This document shows positions 57,958 to 64,000 of a stretch of 64,000 nt of DNA, piece after piece (positions within the stretch are counted from its first letter, which is position 1; the number at the start of each line of letters is the position of its first letter). Origin of the DNA: Anaerolineaceae bacterium (GTDB lineage: Bacteria > Chloroflexota > Anaerolineae > Aggregatilineales > Phototrophicaceae); assembly GCA_020634165.1 (NCBI GenBank), contig JACKCF010000002.1, positions 558,001 through 622,000 on the forward strand. The letters are read 5' to 3'. Position numbers and translations under genes: made by a program. The notes under the pieces were generated by a model. It made no database searches. It was not told the origin of the DNA and saw only the letters and a program-made list of their open reading frames with translations.

Positions 57958-58890
57958 CTACTCTATAGTGGGCGGCAGATCAAAACCAAAACGTTTTTCC
58001 AGCCAGGTTTCGGCGAGGTCCATCCACTTGGCGGCATCGGCATTGACCATTTGCAGGGTATTCGTGGCGGTTGCCTGATTGGCCAGACTGAGGCCATGTA
58101 CGCCGCGCTCGAAAATGTGAACCTCAAACGGCACGCCCGCCTTGGCGAGTGCTGTCGCCATGTGGGTGGTATTTTCTACAGGTACGAGCGTATCCTCCGA
58201 TGTGGACCATAAAAATGTGGGCGGCGTATGCTCTGTCACATGCAGCACCGGACTGACTTCGTTGAGCTGTGCCTCAGACGGTGTTTTTGTCCCCAGCAAT
58301 GCGAACGTGGCTAAATCAGATACAGCTTGCTCCTCTGGGGTCAGCGCTCCAGCGATCATGACGTGGTAGTCTGTGACCGGATACGCCAGGATCGATGCGG
58401 CGGGCTTAAATTTTTCAGCGGGTTCGCTGAAAAAGTCGGTAATCAGCGGCTCGTTCCAGTAGACGGAGTACATAGCGCAGGTGTGCCCGCCGGCGGAAAA
58501 TCCACAGATGGCGATTTTGCTCATATCGAGCAGCCAATCATCCGCATGTTTGTGGAGTTCTAAAAAGGCCCGACCAACATCACGCATAGGCGCCGGATGC
58601 ATGCTTTCGGGGTCAACCTCAACTTCTTCCCCCACCGGGAAGTAGCCTGGGACGCCCTTGCCAAAGGTCGAATAGCGTAGGACAAAAGCATGGTAGCCCA
58701 TGGCTGCAAAGCGCAGCGCAACGGGTTCCGCCTCCCGATCTGAGCAGAACACGAATGCACCGCCAGGGCAGATGAGCACCCCTGGCCGTTTTTTGCCGTT
58801 CAGCATTTCTGGCGAATCGTCAAGCACATAAGTCGTCAGCGTGACGTCCTGGCGGCCCTCATACAAATAAATCTTCTCGGTAATCATCAT
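57958..58890 (-). CDS. Alpha/beta hydrolase (esterase/lipase, BD-FAE-like)
   Basis: A 310-residue alpha/beta hydrolase. Oxyanion text RPGVLICPGGAFVFCSDREA, nucleophile elbow AICGFSAGGHTC (Ser), STSEDTLVPVENT (Asp) and GVHGLSLAN (His) form the triad. The family includes acetylxylan and carboxyl esterases, so it could deacetylate sugars, consistent with the glycosidases in the window. CAGGA lies seven bases before the ATG at 58890. A longer frame to 58923 is possible but less likely. Confidence 0.85.
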   Translation of the reverse strand: MMITEKIYLYEGRQDVTLTTYVLDDSPEMLNGKKRPGVLICPGGAFVFCSDREAEPVALRFAAMGYHAFVLRYSTFGKGVPGYFPVGEEVEVDPESMHPAPMRDVGRAFLELHKHADDWLLDMSKIAICGFSAGGHTCAMYSVYWNEPLITDFFSEPAEKFKPAASILAYPVTDYHVMIAGALTPEEQAVSDLATFALLGTKTPSEAQLNEVSPVLHVTEHTPPTFLWSTSEDTLVPVENTTHMATALAKAGVPFEVHIFERGVHGLSLANQATATNTLQMVNADAAKWMDLAETWLEKRFGFDLPPTIE

Positions 58891-58983
58891 TTTTTCCTGA
58901 ATATTGGTGAACCAAACAATCACCCAGATTATAGGCTGTGTTGTGGGTGTTCCCGAAATATGCGGTAGCAGGTTGTCGGTTGG

Positions 58984-59892
58984 CTAGCGCCGGATAGAAG
59001 CGGCCATGCGTCGATAGGTATGGCGCTGGCCCCGCAGTGCCAACGAAAAGGCGAGGATATTTTCCGGTGTAGGCATGCCCGATAGCCCAGCTTCGTCCAG
59101 GCGGCAGGCATCTGCCCCGATTTGCTTGGCCATGAGTGCCAACTGTGCCATGACGCTGGTCGGCGCTCCTTCGACTGATCCGGTCAGAAACAACCATGCC
59201 AGCCCGTTTTGCGTGTGGATGGCATCAATGAGTTGCGCCGCGTGGGCGGGTTCCCAGCCTTGCTTGCTACCTGGCATCGGCAGGCCAATGCCATCACAGC
59301 CGGATTGCAGCAGTGCCTCGACTTCGTACTGATAGTCGCGCATCTGCGGCTCAGTTCGGGGCGCAGGCTTGGAAAATGAGGGCACGCCTATCAACAGTAC
59401 GCGATTGTCACTGAGTTCGTGTAGGGTGCTGGCGGCTGTCAGCATCATGTCGAGCGTACCGCCCATCTTAGGCCGGACGTAAAGCGTGATGATCTGCACA
59501 CCCTGGTCGATGATGCGCTGAATATGGGGCGCAGTCGCCAATCGACCGCCCAGGCTGGCTCCTTGTTCGGCATCGGCCACTATCAGGTTAACGCCGACGG
59601 GCCGCCCCAATAATTCTCGATAGCGAGCCAGCGGAGCCGTGTCTTCTATTACCCAATCGGGCGCACCCTGGATCACAGGCTTCAGGCTGTCGTAGCGGTC
59701 CAGAATGATAATATCTGCGCCCATCGCCGCGCCGATTTCACCGTGAGACACGCCTTCAACAGGTGACTGATAAGTACAAATGGCCTCCATAGCAACCGTG
59801 CGGCCCTCTGCGCTGGCGATGCTCTGTTTGAGGTCCGATGCCGACATGCTGGCGAAATCGCTGGCGACAGCATCCAGTAGACGTACAACCAT
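58984..59892 (-). CDS. Uncharacterised TIM-barrel-like protein in the btpA operon
   Basis: A 302-residue soluble protein with alternating strands and helices (VSHGEIGAAMGADIIILDRY, then GVNLIVADAEQGASLGGRL, and GVQIITLYVRPKMGGTLDMM). The sequence GLPMPGSKQGW and the segment DACRLDEAGLSG suggest a phosphate-binding barrel. It follows the btpA-like gene by three bases, and barrel proteins of this kind are common in such operons. I do not recognise a named family with confidence (possibly the DUF7916 group). A reaction cannot be assigned. Confidence 0.55.
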   Translation of the reverse strand: MVVRLLDAVASDFASMSASDLKQSIASAEGRTVAMEAICTYQSPVEGVSHGEIGAAMGADIIILDRYDSLKPVIQGAPDWVIEDTAPLARYRELLGRPVGVNLIVADAEQGASLGGRLATAPHIQRIIDQGVQIITLYVRPKMGGTLDMMLTAASTLHELSDNRVLLIGVPSFSKPAPRTEPQMRDYQYEVEALLQSGCDGIGLPMPGSKQGWEPAHAAQLIDAIHTQNGLAWLFLTGSVEGAPTSVMAQLALMAKQIGADACRLDEAGLSGMPTPENILAFSLALRGQRHTYRRMAASIRR

Positions 59893-59895
59893 GTC

Positions 59896-60696
59896 TCAGC
59901 CTCGCAGTTGGCGCACTTTATCCATAAAAGCCTGCGTCCGGCTGAGTGACACCGGATTCACAGCATGTCCCCCTTCTTTGAGCGAGGACCCAACAATGGC
60001 ACCATCGGCGATTTGCAGGACGTTCTCCAGCGTGTCGAGGGTCGTTCCACTGCCGACCAGCACAGGCAGCGCGGTCACATTTTTGACTTCTTCCACCACC
60101 GATAGCGGCGTTTGCTGGCCCGTTGCGCCTCCGGTCACGATGATGGCATCAGCCCCGGCGTTGGTTGCATCAATCGCGGACTGTGTGATTGGCTGTGGCA
60201 GCACATTTTGCGTGTACTTGGTCTGGATATCAGCCCAGATTTGCACATTGGTCGCCCCAAGCGCGCGACGATAGCGCGTGATCTGCGCTGAACAGGGGGC
60301 AACCTGCCCCTGTGCGGAAATGATCGTATCCACAAAGACTTCCACCCGCATGAACTGTGCGCCACAGGTATAAGCCAGCGCGACTTCCGCCTGCCATGCA
60401 TTAAACTGCACGTTGATGCCAATCGGCATGTCGGTCATCTGGCGGATGCGCGTCGTGGCATGGGCCATCACCGCGAACTGGGCTGCGGTTGGTTCCCCAT
60501 TAAAGTAGGGTTCGTCGCCAAAATTCTCGATAATCAGGGCATCGACGCCGGCCTCGATCAGGGCAGTGGCATCCTGTTCCGCGCGGGTATAGATGGCCGC
60601 CAGATCGCCGCCGAAATCCGGCGTTTCCGGCAGGGCCAGCAGGTGCACCATCCCGACGATAGGCGCTCCATTTTTGAATAAGCTCTCGAATGACAT
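59896..60696 (-). CDS. BtpA/SgcQ-family protein
   Basis: A 266-residue TIM-barrel protein. It shows the family signature GAPIVGMVHLLALPETPDFG near the N-terminus, ALIIENFGDEPYFNGEPTAA, and a phosphate-binding end, LPVLVGSGTTLDTLENVLQI and DGAIVGSSLKEGG. The family includes cyanobacterial BtpA, which affects photosystem I stability, and SgcQ of a sugar operon; the enzymatic role remains open, and here the context is catabolic. The ATG at 60696 is preferred to the GTG at 60699 because AGGAG is five bases before it. It shares a base with the aldehyde dehydrogenase stop (TGATG). Confidence 0.85.
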   Translation of the reverse strand: MSFESLFKNGAPIVGMVHLLALPETPDFGGDLAAIYTRAEQDATALIEAGVDALIIENFGDEPYFNGEPTAAQFAVMAHATTRIRQMTDMPIGINVQFNAWQAEVALAYTCGAQFMRVEVFVDTIISAQGQVAPCSAQITRYRRALGATNVQIWADIQTKYTQNVLPQPITQSAIDATNAGADAIIVTGGATGQQTPLSVVEEVKNVTALPVLVGSGTTLDTLENVLQIADGAIVGSSLKEGGHAVNPVSLSRTQAFMDKVRQLRG

Positions 60697-62162
60697 CACG
60701 ACTCCTGACGAGGGGCTTGATAACGATAGCGAATGTGCTTGTGTTCCAGGTAGGCATCCAGGCCCGGTTCACCCAATTCCCGCCCAATGCCGCTTTGCTT
60801 CATGCCGCCGAAAGACCCGCGTATATCGGTGATGTCATTGACGTTGATGCCGATGCCACCAAAGTTCAGCCGTCGCGAGGCATAGAAGGCCGAATCCAAA
60901 TCCTGGGTGTAAAGATAAGCCGCCAGCCCATAGGGGGTGCTGTTCGCCAGATGGATAGCGTCATCCAATGTGTCGAATGGGGCAATTGGCGCGACCGGGC
61001 CGAAGGTTTCTTCCTGCATGACGCGCATCTGGGGGGTGGCATCGGCCAGCACGGTCGGCGGATAGAATACACCCTGTGGGTTATATTCCTCGCCGCGCAG
61101 GCGTTCCCCACCGACCAGCACCTTAGCGCCGCCGGACCGCGCATCATCGACGTGCTGCTGCACTTTTTCGATGGCTTTGACGTTAATCATCGGCCCCATA
61201 TCCGCATTGGGTTCTTCCAGGCCATTGGCAGCGACGCGCAGCGCATGGGCACGCTCGGCAAAGCGCTGCACGAATTCATCGTATACATGGCGCTGCACAA
61301 AAATGCGGTTGACGCTGATGCAAATCTGGCCAGTGTGGGAAAAAGCCCGCCGCATCGATTCAGGAATGGCCAGGTCAAGGTTGGCATCGCGGCAGACGAT
61401 AAAGGGCGCGCTGCCACCTAGTTCCAACGTCACCCGCTTAAGCTGCCGTCCGGCCTGTTCGCCGATCCACTGGCCCGTTGGCACAGACCCCGTAAAAGCA
61501 ATCTTGTCCACATCAGGATGCTGAACCAGCATGGCCCCGACCTCCCCCGCACCGGTCACGATATTCAGTACGCCGGGGGGCAATCCCGCATCAAGGAACG
61601 CCTGTATCAGCAGGGCACTGGCCAGCGGCGTTTCTTCCGAGGGCTTAATGACGAAAGTACAGCCTGCCGCCAGCCCTGGGCCGATCTTCCAGGCCAATAA
61701 ATCAACCGGAAAATTCCAGGGCACAATGGCCGCGACCACACCGACGGGCTGCTTGAGCATGAAGCTGTGGGTTGGTCCCACATCACCGCTGAAATGCGTT
61801 CCGGTAATGCGGCGGCTCTCGTCGGCGTAAAAGTCGATGACATCGGCAGTGTATTTGCACTCTTTGATCGAATCATTCAGCGGCTTGCCGTTTTCCATCG
61901 TCAGCAAACGCACGGATTCATCGAGGTATTTTTCACGATAAAGACGCGCCGCCTCGTGCATGATGGTCGCTCGTTCGCGGCCATTGAGTTCGGCCCATAT
62001 CGGGAAGGCTTTTCTGGCGGCGGCAACAGCGGCGTTCACATCATCCGCACTGGCGACGGCCATCTGGGCGATGATCGAGCCATCCGCTGGATTCAGCACT
62101 GGGATGGATGCACCTGTGCTGCTTGCCTGCCAGTTTCCGTTGATAAGCAGTGTTTCAGTCAT
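60696..62162 (-). CDS. NAD(P)-dependent aldehyde dehydrogenase
   Basis: A 488-residue dehydrogenase of the aldehyde/succinate-semialdehyde class. Motifs: PWNFPVDLLAWKIGPGLAAG, then FTGSVPTGQWIGEQAGRQLK (cofactor), TLELGGSAPFIV (general-base Glu), TGQICISVNRIFV (catalytic Cys), and EETFGPVAPIAPFD. All catalytic residues are present. Substrate is not clear; in an operon with a phosphorylase and a kinase it might oxidise a sugar-derived aldehyde such as lactaldehyde or glycolaldehyde. GGAAG lies seven bases before the ATG at 62162. Confidence 0.92.
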   Translation of the reverse strand: MTETLLINGNWQASSTGASIPVLNPADGSIIAQMAVASADDVNAAVAAARKAFPIWAELNGRERATIMHEAARLYREKYLDESVRLLTMENGKPLNDSIKECKYTADVIDFYADESRRITGTHFSGDVGPTHSFMLKQPVGVVAAIVPWNFPVDLLAWKIGPGLAAGCTFVIKPSEETPLASALLIQAFLDAGLPPGVLNIVTGAGEVGAMLVQHPDVDKIAFTGSVPTGQWIGEQAGRQLKRVTLELGGSAPFIVCRDANLDLAIPESMRRAFSHTGQICISVNRIFVQRHVYDEFVQRFAERAHALRVAANGLEEPNADMGPMINVKAIEKVQQHVDDARSGGAKVLVGGERLRGEEYNPQGVFYPPTVLADATPQMRVMQEETFGPVAPIAPFDTLDDAIHLANSTPYGLAAYLYTQDLDSAFYASRRLNFGGIGINVNDITDIRGSFGGMKQSGIGRELGEPGLDAYLEHKHIRYRYQAPRQES

Positions 62163-62183
62163 GGTTCGCTTCCGCAAGGGATG

Positions 62184-62921
62184 TTAAGTATGGGATGCCT
62201 GCCAGACGAGGATGCCATCGAGCACGGTCTGGATCAGGGCTTCTTCGCCAGCACGGCGCTTGTCACTGTCGAGCACAGCAAACGGATCAGCCGTATTGGT
62301 GACGAGGCACATGGAGACAACCGGCAGTCGCAGGCGCATGCCCAGGATGTACAGCAGCGAGGTTTCCATATCGAGTGCCTGTACAGGGGCTTGCTTAAGT
62401 TGCTCGACATCTGGCAGGCCGCGCCCGACCAGTGCCGGAGCCATCTTGGGGTAAAAGCTGTCATAAGTTGTGGTCAGGCCCATGTGACATGCCAGCCCTC
62501 GGCTGGTAGCCGCCTGATGCAGATGACTCGCCAGCGACCAATCAGGGATAGCCGGATATTCCAGCGGCAGATAGTCGCGCGAGGTGCCTTCAAAGCGTAC
62601 GGCACCTGTGGAAATCACATAGGACCCCATCGGCGCTTCCACGCCCATCATCGTGCCGACGCGCACAATCGCTTTTACGCCCAGTTGCGCCAGTTCTTCA
62701 ATCGCAATCGCTGCGGAAGGCGCGCCAATCCCGGACGATGCCCCGGAGAAACGCCGCTGTTTGTAATGGCCTGTCCGCACGTAAAACTCGCGATTTTGCA
62801 TCTCATAATCGCAGGTCTCAAACTGCTCGGCGACACGATCCACACGGGCCGGATCACCTGTTAACAGCACAAAATCGCCGATGTCTTCCGGCTGACATTT
62901 TAAGTAGAGTGTTTGCATCAT
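62184..62921 (-). CDS. Nucleoside phosphorylase (PNP_UDP_1 family)
   Basis: A 245-residue phosphorylase, paralogue of the one at 37188. Text: FVLLTGDPARVDRVAEQFET (phosphate), SGASSGIGAPSAAIAIEELA, VRVGTMMGVEAPMGSYVIS, and ALDMETSLLYILG (ribose site with the E of ME). It gives ribose-1-phosphate or a deoxy or modified sugar phosphate plus base. It overlaps the PfkB kinase gene by four bases (ATGA), a sign that the two act together. Confidence 0.87.
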   Translation of the reverse strand: MMQTLYLKCQPEDIGDFVLLTGDPARVDRVAEQFETCDYEMQNREFYVRTGHYKQRRFSGASSGIGAPSAAIAIEELAQLGVKAIVRVGTMMGVEAPMGSYVISTGAVRFEGTSRDYLPLEYPAIPDWSLASHLHQAATSRGLACHMGLTTTYDSFYPKMAPALVGRGLPDVEQLKQAPVQALDMETSLLYILGMRLRLPVVSMCLVTNTADPFAVLDSDKRRAGEEALIQTVLDGILVWQASHT

Positions 62922-63844
62922 AATGATCCGAAGTTTTCCTCGTATCGCTTGAGTACATCTTCCCAGGTTGGCAGGTTGGTCTGACAGCCGATTTTTTCCA
63001 CAACGAAAGACGCGACAGCGGCCCCCAGGCGCGCCGATGTTTCATGATCGCGGCCTCGCAGCACCCCGGCAATAAATCCGCTGGTGAAGCCATCGCCCGC
63101 GCCAGTCGTATCAACGACATGGGTCTGAATAGCGGGTACAGCGACCTGTTCACCATCGGCATAGACCGTGACGCCATCAGCGCCGCGCGTCAGCACGATG
63201 ACCTGCGTTTTCCCGCGCAGCAGGTCGCTCAATGATGGCGCGTCTGTAGCTGCTAACAAAAGGTCAGCTTCAAAGCGGTTCATCAGAATGATTTCACTGG
63301 CCTGCAAAAACAGGCTGAGGCTTTCCGGCGGGTAGGCCTGAATATCCGGTTTCATCTGCCAGATGATAGGCACATTGGCCGATGCACATTGTTCCACGAA
63401 CTGGCGGTTATAATGCAGCGGTCCAACTGTCACCAGCCCGTATCTGACCTGTTCCAGGCCGTGCAGTGTCAGGTCGCCATTCCAGGCATCCGCCGCCCCC
63501 GCAAAGAAAAAGTTCTGGTATTCGCCATCGGGGTTGCGGAACAAGTAACTGCGCGAGGATTGTTCCCCAAGCATACAGATAACGTTGCTCTGGTCGATGT
63601 TCTGCTGGCCCAGGTAATCACAGTAAGAAGTACCCAGGGCATCATTCCCCAGGATCATCGCCAGTCCGGTCCTAAAGCCCAGGCGGCTCAGTCCAACGGC
63701 GACATTGGCACCACAGCCACCAAAGGGAATCTGGCCATCATCCGGCAATGCCTGGATGAGAGCCGTTTCCCCGACAGCAGCGCTCCGTGACACCGGAAAA
63801 ATGGTGTCAAAGCTGGGGTAGCCTGTCGCCAGCACATCAAGCAT
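62918..63844 (-). CDS. PfkB-family carbohydrate/nucleoside kinase
   Basis: A 308-residue ribokinase-fold kinase. Motifs: GGCGANVAVGLSRLGFRTGL near the N-terminus, LTRGADGVTVYADGE, and the catalytic/anion-hole signature DTTGAGDGFTSGFIAGV (Asp in GAGD). It could phosphorylate a nucleoside, ribose or a sugar. Its start overlaps the stop of the upstream cysteine hydrolase gene by eight bases, and its end overlaps the phosphorylase gene. Confidence 0.9.
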   Translation of the reverse strand: MLDVLATGYPSFDTIFPVSRSAAVGETALIQALPDDGQIPFGGCGANVAVGLSRLGFRTGLAMILGNDALGTSYCDYLGQQNIDQSNVICMLGEQSSRSYLFRNPDGEYQNFFFAGAADAWNGDLTLHGLEQVRYGLVTVGPLHYNRQFVEQCASANVPIIWQMKPDIQAYPPESLSLFLQASEIILMNRFEADLLLAATDAPSLSDLLRGKTQVIVLTRGADGVTVYADGEQVAVPAIQTHVVDTTGAGDGFTSGFIAGVLRGRDHETSARLGAAVASFVVEKIGCQTNLPTWEDVLKRYEENFGSL

Positions 63845-64000
63845 GGGGCGTCGTTTCCGTCTGGGCGGATGCCATCCATGCCAGGGCGTCTTCCACGCTG
63901 GTGACGCGCCCCAGGTAACGGTCGATGTCTTCTAAGTTAGCCTCATGCAGATGCGGCTTATCGGTTGCGACGCATTCACGCGGCACGATCACGCGATAAT
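63837..64000 (-). CDS. Isochorismatase-like cysteine hydrolase, C-terminal part (partial)
   Basis: A reading frame entering from the right edge gives the last 53 residues of a protein: YRVIVPRECVATDKPHLHEA, then ANLEDIDRYLGRVTSVEDAL, and a stop at 63837-63839. YRVIVPRECVA resembles the C-terminal strand of isochorismatase/nicotinamidase-type hydrolases. The stop overlaps the kinase start by eight bases. The N-terminus and active site lie beyond the window. Confidence 0.6.
   Translation of the reverse strand, partial: YRVIVPRECVATDKPHLHEANLEDIDRYLGRVTSVEDALAWMASAQTETTPHA

Noticed and set aside
61767..62864. Plus-strand frame of 365 codons across the aldehyde dehydrogenase and phosphorylase genes
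   Set aside because: Antisense to two clear enzymes, with no ribosome-binding site and no recognisable domain.
1..64000. CRISPR arrays, prophage or insertion sequences
   Set aside because: No regularly spaced direct repeats with unique spacers, no transposase or integrase text, and no phage structural genes were found.

Overview
The window looks like chromosomal DNA of a saccharolytic, probably facultatively anaerobic member of the Chloroflexota (Anaerolineae-like). This is inferred from the gene content: a hoxEFUYH bidirectional hydrogenase, many secreted proteins built from SH3/PA14 domains with Pro-Thr linkers, BtpA-type proteins, several glycoside hydrolases and multiple ABC importers. 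Base composition is moderately GC-rich and fairly even. I see no transposase, phage gene, CRISPR array or rRNA. Four tRNA genes and one cobalamin riboswitch are present.

Layout. 0.2-2.2 kb: an XRE-cupin regulator and a secreted SH3 protein. 2.3-7.6 kb (minus): hoxEFUYH plus a hydrogenase maturation protease, with two Crp/Fnr-like palindromes in front and a strong terminator behind. 7.9-10.9 kb: threonine degradation (SDR-type threonine dehydrogenase and kbl) and a SHOCT membrane protein. 11-15.1 kb: a LacI-type regulator, a GH5-like hydrolase and a GH1 beta-glucosidase, with matching LacI operators before the first two. 15.2-20.5 kb: an SLC13 transporter, then a metal-handling locus (His-rich CDF exporter, a membrane-anchored methyltransferase with a His-rich linker, TetR, Fur). 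20.5-32 kb: a sugar ABC importer without its own ATPase, a GH13 alpha-glucan enzyme, PadR/SnoaL, a PIG-L deacetylase with an inserted cyclic-nucleotide-binding domain, and a GH3 beta-glucosidase.

32-40.5 kb: a LysE-type exporter, a PotD/B/C/A-like ABC importer, and a purine-salvage pair (nucleoside phosphorylase, adenine deaminase). A small AT-richer two-gene module seems to have been inserted between the pair, leaving a degenerate repeat of the junction. 40.6-45 kb: two orphan genes and a sulfatase with its radical-SAM maturase. 45-48.7 kb: a BtuFCD-like corrinoid importer under a cobalamin riboswitch with a terminator. 48.8-49.4 kb: tRNA-Thr, Tyr, Thr, rpmG, tRNA-Trp. 49.6-58.9 kb: mixed single genes (nuclease-like protein, lipoprotein, threonine dehydratase, GNAT, two small STAS-like proteins around a PA14-SH3 secreted protein, a tandem SnoaL secreted protein, a FAD oxidoreductase and an esterase). 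59-64 kb (minus): a tightly packed operon that runs off the right edge: cysteine hydrolase, PfkB kinase, nucleoside phosphorylase, aldehyde dehydrogenase, BtpA protein and an uncharacterised TIM-barrel-like protein. It probably encodes an unassigned nucleoside or sugar catabolic route.

Two genome-scale signals cut across the genes. A GTGA-N6-TCAC palindrome occurs in front of the XRE regulator, hoxE (twice), the SLC13 transporter and the FAD oxidoreductase, which suggests a Crp/Fnr-type regulon. A family of intergenic perfect palindromes with an RCATGY centre and a CTAC end occurs at least five times with different arm sequences. No single spectacular new system is evident. The strongest candidates are the metal-linked methyltransferase locus, the deacetylase-CNB fusion, the inserted module in the purine operon and the BtpA operon.
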